From assembly GCA_027490305.1 (NCBI GenBank), contig JAIXYI010000069.1, positions 47,331-111,330 of the forward strand: 64,000 bases of DNA, written 5' to 3'. The position numbers and the translations under genes were made by a program. The notes below the pieces were generated by a model, which was given only the letters and a program-made list of their open reading frames with translations, was not told where the DNA came from and did not search any database. Positions 25,466 through 35,879 of this stretch are shown here, in pieces. How positions within the stretch are numbered: the stretch's first letter is position 1; each line of letters starts with the position of its first letter. The stretch comes from Flavobacteriaceae bacterium. GTDB lineage: Bacteria > Bacteroidota > Bacteroidia > Flavobacteriales > Flavobacteriaceae.

Positions 25466-27082
25466 ATGAAGCATTTCCTGTCTGCCGGCTTTTCTGCCGT
25501 TTTCCTGCTTTTTATTGTGTCGCTGGTTTCATGCGACAAAGACTACACCGATATCGACTCGGGCCTCAATATTGACGATGACGACCTGAATATCCAAAAA
25601 GCAGAACTTGCGACCGTTCGTGCTTTTAACCAACCGGTTCGAGAAGTGCAAACTAATAACCTGGCAATCAATCCGCTTGGGATTCTTCGAAACGGAAGCA
25701 CCTTCGGCACCACGCATGCCGACTTCGTAACGCAGTTGGAGCTTACATCAGCGGCACTTGCAACCGAATTCGGAGACAACCCTACGGTAGACTCAGTAGC
25801 ACTTTACATCCCATATTTCAGCACCAAGTTGCTGACCGATTCTGACGGAAACAGCGAATACGAACTCGATTCGATTTACGGAAGCCAGAAGATGAAACTC
25901 GAGGTCTTCGAGTCGAATTATTTCATCAATGCCCTTGCGCCACCTGATTTCAGCCAGGCGCAGGTGTATTATACGTCGAATGCCAGCCTGTTTACAACGC
26001 TACTCAAAGGTGCTTTTGAAGACGGAACGACCGCTACAAGTGCTCCTGCACTGAATAACTCAACGCGGACACAGGAAAACGAAAACTTCAAGTTCAGCGA
26101 CCGGGAGATTTACCTCACCACGCCTAATGAGGACGATCCCACCACAACCGACACTACGCGTGTGGCGCCGGGCATGCGACTGATGCTCAATAAAAACTAC
26201 TTCAAGAAAAAGATACTGGAAGCACCGGATGGCAAGCTCTCCAATAACACCTCCTTCCGTGATTACATGCGGGGCTTGTATTTCAAGACCACGGCTACTT
26301 CACCGACGGGTAGCTCATACGGCCTGCTCGACTTCAAAAAGGGCAGCATAACCGTTTACTATTCGGAGGATAAGACTACGGATGGAGTTACGACCCGCAC
26401 ACAAAAAACCTTTGTAATGAACCTGACCGGGAATACGGTAAGCTTACAGGAGAATAGTTTTGGCGCGGAGTATGCCAACGCTCTTGATAACGTCAACCAG
26501 ACGGAAGGTGACGAGATACTATACCTTAAAGGCGGGAACGGCTCTATTGTGTATATCGATTTGTTCGGGGAACGTCCAAATGAGGGAGAGGTTCCGGGCG
26601 AATTACAAAAGATGATCGATGAAGGATGGCTTATCAATGAAGCGAACCTAACGTTCACAGTCGACCGCAGTCGTCTGCGAACATTACTGGAACCGTTACG
26701 CGTGTACCTCTACAATGCCGACACGAACCTTCCGATAGCCGATTATACCCTCGACGTCACAACGAGCAGCAATCGGAAATACGACAAGTATCTCTTTGGC
26801 GGTTTCCGTTCTACCGATGACGAAACAGGTGAAGAAACCTATACCATACGCCTCACGAACCACTTGCGGGCATTGGTGAAAGGAACCCAGGACGATGTAC
26901 GACTGGGCTTAACGGTTACGGAAAGCATTGCGGCAGCCGACAACCTGAAGGGACGAGACGACGATGCGACTGTACAATTACCCCGAGGGTCCGTGCTGCA
27001 CCCATTCGGAACCGTTCTTAAGGGTAATACAGCCGACGCAAAAAACATTAAATTTGAAATTCGGTACACCAAAACCAAATAA
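25466..27082 (+). CDS. DUF4270 lipoprotein
   Basis: The 538-residue protein has a lipoprotein signal (lipidated Cys23 in SLVSCDKD) followed by an acidic linker of Asp residues, as in surface-exposed Bacteroidota lipoproteins. The body has the DUF4270 pattern: VDSVALYIPYFS, NYFKKKI, FRDYMRGLYFK, and repeated strand segments to the C-terminus. Function unknown. The ATG at 25466 starts the signal peptide; the frame is open upstream into the previous gene but has no role there. It precedes glmS by 9 nt. Confidence 0.85.
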   Translation: MKHFLSAGFSAVFLLFIVSLVSCDKDYTDIDSGLNIDDDDLNIQKAELATVRAFNQPVREVQTNNLAINPLGILRNGSTFGTTHADFVTQLELTSAALATEFGDNPTVDSVALYIPYFSTKLLTDSDGNSEYELDSIYGSQKMKLEVFESNYFINALAPPDFSQAQVYYTSNASLFTTLLKGAFEDGTTATSAPALNNSTRTQENENFKFSDREIYLTTPNEDDPTTTDTTRVAPGMRLMLNKNYFKKKILEAPDGKLSNNTSFRDYMRGLYFKTTATSPTGSSYGLLDFKKGSITVYYSEDKTTDGVTTRTQKTFVMNLTGNTVSLQENSFGAEYANALDNVNQTEGDEILYLKGGNGSIVYIDLFGERPNEGEVPGELQKMIDEGWLINEANLTFTVDRSRLRTLLEPLRVYLYNADTNLPIADYTLDVTTSSNRKYDKYLFGGFRSTDDETGEETYTIRLTNHLRALVKGTQDDVRLGLTVTESIAAADNLKGRDDDATVQLPRGSVLHPFGTVLKGNTADAKNIKFEIRYTKTK

Positions 27083-27091
27083 GACAAACAT

Positions 27092-28936
27092 ATGTGTGGA
27101 ATTGTAGGTTACATCGGTCACCGCGAGGCCTATCCGCTGGTTATAAAAGGCCTTAAGCGGTTGGAATATAGAGGATATGACAGTGCGGGTGTCATGTTAT
27201 ATGACGGGTCTCAACTGAAAGTATCCAAAACCAAAGGCAAAGTCACCGACCTCGAAGAGCGGTCGAAGGAAATCACGACCAACGGAACGATTGGGATGGG
27301 CCACACGCGTTGGGCGACGCACGGTGTGCCGAATGATGTTAATTCGCACCCGCATGTTTCCAACTCGGGCAATCTGTGTATCATCCACAATGGTATTATC
27401 GAGAACTACGAGCCACTCAAAAAAGAGCTGATCAAAAGGGGATACACCTTCACCTCTGATACCGATACGGAAGTACTCGTCAACCTGATCGAGGAAGTCC
27501 AGAAAAAGGAAAAGGCGAAACTGGGCAAAGCGGTGCAGATCGCATTGAACCAAGTAGTCGGAGCCTACGCCATTGTGGTGTTCGACAAAACCAATCCTGA
27601 CGAATTCGTCGTGGCCCGTTTGGGAAGTCCGTTGGCCATCGGTATCGGTGACAACGAGTTTTTTATCGCGTCGGATGCGTCTCCTTTTATCGAATATACC
27701 TCGAATGCCGTTTACCTGGAAGACGAAGAAATGGCTGTAGTCGCAATGGGCAAGCCGCTCAGCGTTCGCAACATAAAAGATGACTCGGTCGTTGATCCGT
27801 ATGTGCAGGAACTCCAGATGAACCTTGAGCAGATTGAAAAAGGCGGATACGATCACTTCATGTTGAAGGAAATCTACGAACAGCCCAATGTGATTCGCGA
27901 CACCTATCGCGGCCGTCTGTTGGCCGACGAGGGTATCATCAAAATGGCAGGTATCGAAGACAATCTCGAAAAATTCCTGAACGCCGAGCGCATCCTGATC
28001 GTCGCCTGTGGCACATCGTGGCACGCCGGTTTGGTGGCGGAATACATATTTGAAGAGTTTACCCGCATACCGGTAGAGGTGGAATACGCATCTGAATTCC
28101 GCTATCGCAACCCGATCATTAACAAACGCGACATCGTCATCGCCATATCACAGTCGGGCGAAACTGCCGACACGCTGGCTGCCATTAAACTGGCAAAAGA
28201 AAACGGTGCCTTTGTGTTTGGGGTATGTAACGTGGTAGGTTCGTCGATTTCACGTGAAACCCACGCGGGTGCTTACACCCATGCCGGTCCTGAGATTGGG
28301 GTCGCATCGACCAAAGCGTTTACGACACAGATTACCATCCTTACACTGATTGCCCTGCGACTTGCGAAGGCGAAAGGAACGCTGTCGCATACGGACTTCC
28401 ACCGTTATTTACAAGAATTGACCATCATCCCTGAGAAAGTGGCAGAGGCCCTTTTGACGAACGATGTCGCACAGGATATTGCCCGCACGTTCAAGAATTC
28501 GGCAAATTGTCTTTATTTAGGACGAGGGTATAATTTCCCTGTGGCCCTTGAAGGAGCGCTTAAACTAAAAGAGATATCGTACATCCATGCGGAAGGGTAC
28601 CCGGCGGCTGAGATGAAACACGGTCCGATCGCGTTGATTGACGACCAAATGCCGGTCATTGTCATTGCGCCGAAACAAGGGCATTATGACAAAGTGGTGA
28701 GTAACATCCAGGAAATCAAATCGCGAAGCGGACGCATCATCGCCGTTGTCACGAAAGGGGATGTACAGGTCCGCGACCTTGCCGATTATGTAATTGAGGT
28801 GCCAGATACAGCCGATGCGTTGTCGCCGTTATTGACGACGATTCCGCTGCAATTGCTGTCGTATCACATCGCCGTTATGCGCGGTTGTAATGTCGACCAG
28901 CCGCGAAACCTCGCCAAGTCGGTCACAGTAGAGTAA
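27092..28936 (+). CDS. glmS: Glutamine--fructose-6-phosphate aminotransferase
   Basis: The 614-residue enzyme makes glucosamine-6-phosphate, the first step to peptidoglycan and LPS amino sugars. Cys2 (MCGIVGYIGH) is the glutaminase nucleophile. An N-terminal Ntn domain is followed by two SIS domains (ACGTSWHAG, SQSGETADTLAAI, GRGYNFPVALEGALKLKEISY), ending in the normal LAKSVTVE. Full length. A strong terminator follows. Confidence 0.98.
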   Translation: MCGIVGYIGHREAYPLVIKGLKRLEYRGYDSAGVMLYDGSQLKVSKTKGKVTDLEERSKEITTNGTIGMGHTRWATHGVPNDVNSHPHVSNSGNLCIIHNGIIENYEPLKKELIKRGYTFTSDTDTEVLVNLIEEVQKKEKAKLGKAVQIALNQVVGAYAIVVFDKTNPDEFVVARLGSPLAIGIGDNEFFIASDASPFIEYTSNAVYLEDEEMAVVAMGKPLSVRNIKDDSVVDPYVQELQMNLEQIEKGGYDHFMLKEIYEQPNVIRDTYRGRLLADEGIIKMAGIEDNLEKFLNAERILIVACGTSWHAGLVAEYIFEEFTRIPVEVEYASEFRYRNPIINKRDIVIAISQSGETADTLAAIKLAKENGAFVFGVCNVVGSSISRETHAGAYTHAGPEIGVASTKAFTTQITILTLIALRLAKAKGTLSHTDFHRYLQELTIIPEKVAEALLTNDVAQDIARTFKNSANCLYLGRGYNFPVALEGALKLKEISYIHAEGYPAAEMKHGPIALIDDQMPVIVIAPKQGHYDKVVSNIQEIKSRSGRIIAVVTKGDVQVRDLADYVIEVPDTADALSPLLTTIPLQLLSYHIAVMRGCNVDQPRNLAKSVTVE

Positions 28937-28957
28937 ACGGAAACGAAAATAGAAGGA

Positions 28958-28984
28958 AAAGCGGGCGAGAAACCCGCTTTTTTT
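28958..28984 (+). terminator. glmS terminator
   Basis: AAAGCGGG (28958-28965) pairs with CCCGCTTT (28973-28980) across a 7-nt loop and is followed by a T run. Confidence 0.88.
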
Positions 28985-29146
28985 GTTTTTGACTAAAATT
29001 GAATTTTCCTCTCAATTATATGCATACATAGTTTTAATAAACAGTGTTTCGAACTATTCGTTAGCAAATATTTAATAAAGTATTCGTTGTAAGATAACGT
29101 TATCGCTTTCGTAATTTTCAACGATTAAGAAAATTACCTGCCCTTT

Positions 29147-29176
29147 TTTGACGATATTAGAAAAATTTGTAGTTTG
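29147..29176 (+). promoter_or_regulatory. Promoter of the TonB receptor-GDSL operon
   Basis: TTG (29147-29149), a 20-nt spacer and TAGTTTG (29170-29176) give a near-consensus Bacteroidota promoter, one base short in the -7 box. It lies 28 nt upstream of the ATG at 29205 in an AT-rich spacer. A 12-bp perfect palindrome GATAACGTTATC occurs upstream at 29092-29103. Confidence 0.5.
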
Positions 29177-29204
29177 GCGGGATAAACTAACAAAATCAAA
29201 ACCA

Positions 29205-31994
29205 ATGAAACTTTACGGACTCATTTTATCGTTGCTTTTCAGCGCTGTTGCGTTGGCCCAGGGCACGATTTCCGGTACGGTCACCGATAACAATGGCCTG
29301 GCGCTTCCGGGCGTCACGGTTACGGTTAGTGGTGATACAGCCGGGACTTCCACCGGGACCGACGGGAAGTTTTCCCTGAAAGTATCGAAGAAACCACCAT
29401 TCACATTGGTGTTTTCAAGCGTGGGATACACGTCTCAAAGCGTGAATGTGACGTCACTCGACCAGGTCGTGAACGTCTCGATGCAAGAAGAGGAGACAGT
29501 GCTTAACGAGATCGTCGTCTCGGCGTCGCGTACACCAGAACGGGTGCTCGAATCGCCGGTGACCATCGAGCGTATGGGCATCCAGGACATCCGCAACACC
29601 AGTTCACCGACCTTTTACGACGGACTTGAGAACCTGAAGGAAGTGCACTTCAACACGAGCTCCCTTTCCTTTAAATCCATCAACACCCGCGGTTTCGCGA
29701 CAGTAGCCAACACCCGTTTCCTGCAGTTAGTAGACGGTATGGACAACTCCTCTCCCGCGCTCAACTTTGTATTGGGTAACCTGATTGGGGTATCTGACCT
29801 CGATGTCGCAAGCGTCGAATTGCTGCCAGGCGCTTCGTCGGCACTCTATGGTGCGAACGCGTTTAACGGCATCCTGTTCATGAACAGCAAGAGCCCGTTC
29901 CAGTACCAGGGGATCAGCACGTATTTTAAATACGGACAAACGTCTCAGGATGCAGCGGGCACCAACGATTATTACGACTTCGGTATCCGTGCCGCCCACG
30001 CTTTCACGCGCCATTTTGCAGCGAAGGCGAACTTTACCTACATGCGTGCTACTGAATGGATCGCTGCCGATACCCGCAGTATGACAGCAGGTGGCGTCGG
30101 ACATGACATCAACCAAAACTACGACGGACTCAATACCTATGGTGATGAGGTTACGACCTTTATCTCGAACGTGGGGCAGGTAAGCCGCACAGGGTACCGC
30201 GAGCAAGACCTTACCGATAACAACATCGAAAGCGTAAAGGCCGATTTCTCCCTCCATTTCAAACCATGGAATGATGACAAGGAAATCATCCTCCAACACA
30301 AACTCGGTTTCGGTAACACGGTTTACCAAGGCGCCAACCGCTATGCACTGAAGAACTTCTACATGCAGCAAACGCGCTTCGAATTCAAGGGTAGCAACTT
30401 CTTCGTACGCGCCTACATGACCGACGAGAATGCAGGGGACTCGTATGATATGCGTTTCGCCGCCTGGAACGTCAACCGTGCTGCTAAATCAGACGTGCAA
30501 TGGTTTACCGATTACGCTACGGCATTCCAATTGTCAGAAGCCATTCTCGGACTCAACGCAAAAGAAGCCGCCAACTATGCGCGGAACTTTGCGGATAACA
30601 ACCTGGCACCAGGCCTTCCCATCACTCCGACCGGAGGCGGGTTGCCGCGTTTCCAGCCGGGATCGCCTGAGTTTAAGAACGCATTGGCCACCATCATCCA
30701 AAACCCAGACCTGACGCAAGGCGCCAAGTTCATCGACGAGTCTAAATTGTATCATGGCGACCTGAACTACAACTTCAAGGACATGATCAAGTTTGCTGAA
30801 GTACAGGTCGGTGGTTCCGTACGCCAATACGAGTTGAATTCAGCAGGTACCATTTTCACCGACTTCGACGGACCGATTCGTTACAATGAATACGGCGCGT
30901 ACACGCAGTTGCAGAAAAAAGTGATGGACGATCGCCTGAAACTGACCGGTTCGATCCGTTATGACAAGAGCCAGAACTTCGATGGATTCTTCTCACCACG
31001 TGTCGCCGCGGTATATTCCGCCGGTGCCAAAAAAGAGCACAACTTCCGCGTATCGTACCAAACCGGTTTCCGTAACCCTACGACCCAAGACCAGTACATT
31101 GGACTCGACCTCGGGCCTTTCGCCCTGATCGGTTCGGCCCCTGATAACCTTGATCGTTACGTTGAAACATTGAACGTAAGCTCTGCCGGTGTAGCTGCCG
31201 GACAGCCGGCTACGGTTACCCTTACCGGTCGCGATGCCTATACCAATGCGTATACGCTTTCATCCGTACAGGCATTTGCTGCGTCACAGAACCCGGCCGA
31301 CCTTCAAGTGGCTAAAATCGGACTCGTGAAGCCAGAGCGCGTGCAGGCGATAGAAGTAGGATATCGCTCTGTAGTCAACAACAATCTGTCGGTTGACATC
31401 AACGGCTTCTATAACATTTATAACGACTTCCTGAACCAGTCACGTGTCATCACACCGTATTATGGTGTGGCAGGCGCTGACTCGACCGACCCAGCCGTAC
31501 AATTGGGTTACCAGGCACTTGGTTTTGGTGACCGTCGCGTGTACCAGGTGTATACCAACACTACAGCGAAGGTGACTTCGTTTGGTGTCGGTATTGGTCT
31601 TTCTAAGAAAGTATACAAAGATTTCGAACTCGGTGTCAACTATAACTACGCTGATTTTGACTTCAACCAAAGCGATGATCCGTCGTTCATTCCGGGCTTC
31701 AACACGCCGAAACACCGCATCAAGGGTACGTTCGCGAATGCCAAACTCTTCAAAAATTTTGGTTACAACTTCAACGTACGCTGGAACAGTGAGTATCTAT
31801 ACCAGGCGTCTTTCGCCGATGGCATGGTGCCAGAAAACACCGTGTTCGACGCACAGATCAACTATGCGATCCCTTCGATCAAATCATTGCTGAAAATCGG
31901 AGGTTCGAACATCTTCGGAGGCGACTACATTCAGGTGATTGGTGCCGGGCAAGTGGGTCGTATCCTCTATGCATCACTGACCATCAACCCATAA
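29205..31994 (+). CDS. TonB-dependent outer-membrane receptor
   Basis: The 929-residue protein has a signal peptide to ALAQ (about residue 19) and a carboxypeptidase-regulatory-like domain (GTISGTVTDNNGLALPGV, about residues 20-105). A plug with SRTPERVLESPVTIERM and ELLPGASSALYGANAFNG follows, and then a long 22-strand-type barrel ending in an aromatic strand. It is not a SusC type, since the long plug insert is missing. The ATG at 29205 begins the signal peptide. The partner is the GDSL lipoprotein 30 nt downstream, so a lipid- or ester-linked ligand is plausible. Confidence 0.92.
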   Translation: MKLYGLILSLLFSAVALAQGTISGTVTDNNGLALPGVTVTVSGDTAGTSTGTDGKFSLKVSKKPPFTLVFSSVGYTSQSVNVTSLDQVVNVSMQEEETVLNEIVVSASRTPERVLESPVTIERMGIQDIRNTSSPTFYDGLENLKEVHFNTSSLSFKSINTRGFATVANTRFLQLVDGMDNSSPALNFVLGNLIGVSDLDVASVELLPGASSALYGANAFNGILFMNSKSPFQYQGISTYFKYGQTSQDAAGTNDYYDFGIRAAHAFTRHFAAKANFTYMRATEWIAADTRSMTAGGVGHDINQNYDGLNTYGDEVTTFISNVGQVSRTGYREQDLTDNNIESVKADFSLHFKPWNDDKEIILQHKLGFGNTVYQGANRYALKNFYMQQTRFEFKGSNFFVRAYMTDENAGDSYDMRFAAWNVNRAAKSDVQWFTDYATAFQLSEAILGLNAKEAANYARNFADNNLAPGLPITPTGGGLPRFQPGSPEFKNALATIIQNPDLTQGAKFIDESKLYHGDLNYNFKDMIKFAEVQVGGSVRQYELNSAGTIFTDFDGPIRYNEYGAYTQLQKKVMDDRLKLTGSIRYDKSQNFDGFFSPRVAAVYSAGAKKEHNFRVSYQTGFRNPTTQDQYIGLDLGPFALIGSAPDNLDRYVETLNVSSAGVAAGQPATVTLTGRDAYTNAYTLSSVQAFAASQNPADLQVAKIGLVKPERVQAIEVGYRSVVNNNLSVDINGFYNIYNDFLNQSRVITPYYGVAGADSTDPAVQLGYQALGFGDRRVYQVYTNTTAKVTSFGVGIGLSKKVYKDFELGVNYNYADFDFNQSDDPSFIPGFNTPKHRIKGTFANAKLFKNFGYNFNVRWNSEYLYQASFADGMVPENTVFDAQINYAIPSIKSLLKIGGSNIFGGDYIQVIGAGQVGRILYASLTINP

Positions 31995-32024
31995 CACATT
32001 GCTAACGATAAAATTTCTGGAATC

Positions 32025-33527
32025 ATGATAAAGAATATGAAATGGGTGTTGCTGGCGTCGCTGATTGTTTCAGCCTGTAGCCAGGACGACAGTACCCCTG
32101 CCGAAGAGCCGATTACATCCGGCTCGGCCGACCTTTCAAAATACGTCGCCCTCGGTGACTCATTTGCGGCCGGCTTCAGCGACAACGCGCTGTTCAAGGC
32201 AGGACAGGAGAATGCGTATCCTAACATTATCGCCCAACAGTTTGCCCTGGCCGGAGGTGGTGCTTTCACCACGCCGTTCATGACAGACAACGTAGGAGGT
32301 TTCTCTGCCGGAGGTGTGCAGATCCCGCAGTTCCCAACACGTCTGTACTTCAACGGGTCGGGTCCTGCCAACGTATCCGGTGTGTCCGGAACGGTATTCG
32401 GCACGACCGTCGCAGGTCCGTTTAACAACCTTGGGGTGCCAGGAGCGAAGAGCTACCACCTCGGCATCGCGGGATACGGAACACTTAACCCGTATTTTGG
32501 ACGTTTTGCCAGTGCTGCCACAGCAACCGTAGTGGGTGATGCGGTGGCACAAAGCCCTACCTTTTTCTCCCTTTGGATTGGAGGGAATGATGTTTTGGGT
32601 TACGCGACATCCGGCGGAACCGGCACGAACCAAACCGGTAACCCGAGCCCGGCGACGTATGGAACCAGCGATATTACGGACCCAACCGTATTTGGTTCGG
32701 TTTACAACAACCTCGTCAACGCGCTTACTGCCAACGGGGCAAAAGGAGTTGTAGCGAATTTGCCATACGTGAGCTCGCTTCCGTATTTCACCACCGTACC
32801 GTACAACCCGGTGCCACTTGACGCGGCTACGGCCAACACATTGAACACCCAGTTGATTGGGCCTGTCAAGCAGGTTCTTACGGCACTGGGCCAAGGCGAC
32901 CGTATCAACTTCGTAACCGCCGGTTCCAACAACCCACTGTTGATTAAAGACGAAAGCCTCGAGAACCTGGCACCACAATTGTCGGCTGCACTTCAAGCGG
33001 CAGGCTACCCGGCTCCGACTGCCGGTTTCATCGCCAGCATTTACGGACAGGCGCGCCATGCGAAAAATACCAACGGTTTCCGCGACTACATCCTGTTGCC
33101 TACCCGTACTATCATCGGTACGACACAGGCGGGTGTTCCGGCACCGTTCAACACCGTGGGCGTTACCTATCCGTTGCAGGATGGCGCGGTGCTTACCAAC
33201 GACGAAGCCAGCCAGGTACGTGTAGCAACTGACGCTTACAATGACGCTATCGCAGCGGCGGCCGCTTCAAAAGGACTGGCGCTGGTTGATACCAAAGCCG
33301 TAATGGCTGACCTCCTTGCGGGCGGCATCCGTTTCGGGAACTACCATATCTCAACACAGTATGTAGTAGGTGGTGCCTTCTCAATGGACGGCGTCCACCC
33401 AAGTGCACGCGGCTACGCGCTGATCGCCAACGAATTCCTCAAAGCCGTCAATGCCACCTATGGCTCGAACTTTAAAGGGGTTGACCTGGCCGATTACCGC
33501 ATCCAATATCCGGCCATCCTACCATAA
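32025..33527 (+). CDS. SGNH/GDSL-family hydrolase lipoprotein
   Basis: The 500-residue lipoprotein (lipidated Cys18 in IVSACSQD) has the SGNH blocks: block I ALGDSFAAG with Ser46, block II Gly in NLGVPGAKS, block III WIGGNDVLG with Asn, and block V DGVHPSARG with Asp and His. Catalysis should therefore be intact, as esterase or lipase. It is longer than typical SGNH enzymes through insertions rich in Gly/Thr/Asn. It sits directly after a TonB receptor gene and probably works at the cell surface with it. Confidence 0.88.
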   Translation: MIKNMKWVLLASLIVSACSQDDSTPAEEPITSGSADLSKYVALGDSFAAGFSDNALFKAGQENAYPNIIAQQFALAGGGAFTTPFMTDNVGGFSAGGVQIPQFPTRLYFNGSGPANVSGVSGTVFGTTVAGPFNNLGVPGAKSYHLGIAGYGTLNPYFGRFASAATATVVGDAVAQSPTFFSLWIGGNDVLGYATSGGTGTNQTGNPSPATYGTSDITDPTVFGSVYNNLVNALTANGAKGVVANLPYVSSLPYFTTVPYNPVPLDAATANTLNTQLIGPVKQVLTALGQGDRINFVTAGSNNPLLIKDESLENLAPQLSAALQAAGYPAPTAGFIASIYGQARHAKNTNGFRDYILLPTRTIIGTTQAGVPAPFNTVGVTYPLQDGAVLTNDEASQVRVATDAYNDAIAAAAASKGLALVDTKAVMADLLAGGIRFGNYHISTQYVVGGAFSMDGVHPSARGYALIANEFLKAVNATYGSNFKGVDLADYRIQYPAILP

Positions 33528-33549
33528 GGTATTTTTGCCGAAAATGCAG

Positions 33550-33577
33550 AAAGCCATCCGTTTAAGGGTGGCTTTTT
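33550..33577 (+). terminator. Terminator of the TonB receptor-GDSL operon
   Basis: AAAGCCATCC (33550-33559) and GGGTGGCTTT (33566-33575) form a 10-bp stem with one G-U pair, followed by T residues. Confidence 0.82.
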
Positions 33578-33649
33578 GCTTTGTATGCACGACTTATGCC
33601 CTTCATTCTGCAAAATACCCAAACCCTGACGTTTTTTTCGGCCAAACGA

Positions 33650-33680
33650 TTTGACAATCCCGTTTATGTGTCTATCTTTG
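33650..33680 (+). promoter_or_regulatory. atpD promoter
   Basis: TTTG (33650-33653), exactly 19 nt, then TATCTTTG (33673-33680) match the Bacteroidota sigma consensus fully. The ATG lies 60 nt downstream, leaving a short leader. Confidence 0.85.
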
Positions 33681-33737
33681 CACTCGGAAAAAAGAGGCTG
33701 TTTTATACACCTAAACGGCTATCAAATAAATACATAA

Positions 33738-35252
<1,515 letters not shown>

Positions 35253-35253
35253 G

Positions 35254-35315
35254 AATGAACAATGTACAATTGACAATGTACAATTTCGGCAACACGTAAT
35301 TGTTCACTGTTCATT
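35254..35315. repeat. Inverted repeat between atpD and atpC
   Basis: The 18-nt left arm (35254-35271) and right arm (35298-35315) match at 16 of 18 positions as inverted repeats built from AATGAACAATG/ACAATT units. ACAATGTACAATT is also directly repeated inside. It fills most of the 81-nt gap inside a two-gene operon and could fold in the mRNA. Confidence 0.7.
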
Positions 35316-35333
35316 GTTAATTTTTAATTGACT

Positions 35334-35615
35334 ATGACGTTAGAAATAGTTTCACCAGAAGCCACCCTGTTCAAAGGGGAAGTGACATCGGTAACGCTGC
35401 CAGGGGTAGACGGATCCTTCCAGATCCTCAACCACCATGCACCGATTGTATCGATCCTCAAGGAAGGCGACATCCGGATTGTATCCGATTCGTTCGCGAC
35501 GGCAAAAAACGTATCAGACCGCTTCGTGACCATCGATGGCAAAACGCACACGCTGCACATCAAATCGGGCACGATCGAAATGAACGACAACAAAGTGATT
35601 GTATTGGCCGACTAA
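35334..35615 (+). CDS. atpC: F1F0 ATP synthase subunit epsilon (short form)
   Basis: The 93-residue protein contains only the N-terminal beta-sandwich (LEIVSPEATLFKGEVTSVTLPGVDGSFQILNHHAP) that docks on gamma and the c-ring. The C-terminal helical hairpin that inhibits ATPase activity in longer epsilon subunits (about 135 residues) is absent. I believe the short form is normal for this phylum. The ATG at 35334 fits better than a TTG two codons upstream. Confidence 0.95.
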   Translation: MTLEIVSPEATLFKGEVTSVTLPGVDGSFQILNHHAPIVSILKEGDIRIVSDSFATAKNVSDRFVTIDGKTHTLHIKSGTIEMNDNKVIVLAD

Positions 35616-35635
35616 AAAGCCAACAAATAAATAAG

Positions 35636-35666
35636 ACGTCCGGTTAATGCCGGACGTTTTTTTTTT
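35636..35666 (+). terminator. atpC terminator
   Basis: ACGTCCGG (35636-35643) and CCGGACGT (35650-35657) form a perfect 8-bp stem with a 6-nt loop, followed by nine or more T residues. Confidence 0.93.
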
Positions 35667-35756
35667 GGCGTCCCGGCGCATCACGATCTCTTTTCCCAAG
35701 ATATTGGCTGGCGCCGTCGCGCTTTCAGCTCTAGCTTTTGCGTCGTACCTCGGCAA

Positions 35757-35774
35757 TCCCGATACCTATCGGGA
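35757..35774. repeat. Short palindrome TCCCGATA-CC-TATCGGGA
   Basis: Perfect 8-bp arms (35757-35764 and 35767-35774) flank a 2-nt centre in the noncoding interval between atpC and the transglutaminase gene. Similar CCCGATA/TATCGGG palindromes are, to my memory, scattered through flavobacterial intergenic regions. Confidence 0.55.
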
Positions 35775-35879
35775 ACCGCTGCAATCGCTGACGCACGCCG
35801 CAGAACGCCTCTCCACACGTCACGTATCGGCAGGCGGCGGTTGAAACTTTGTTCGAAAAGAACGTTCTTCGCTGACGAC

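Noticed and set aside
29092..29103. Perfect palindrome GATAACGTTATC as an operator for the TonB receptor gene
   Set aside because: Twelve AT-rich bases can be palindromic by chance, and the site is about 55 bp upstream of the -33 element. Mentioned in the promoter entry only.
35647..35844. 65-residue open frame after atpC
   Set aside because: Its start codon lies in the atpC terminator loop and it has no promoter or recognisable pattern.
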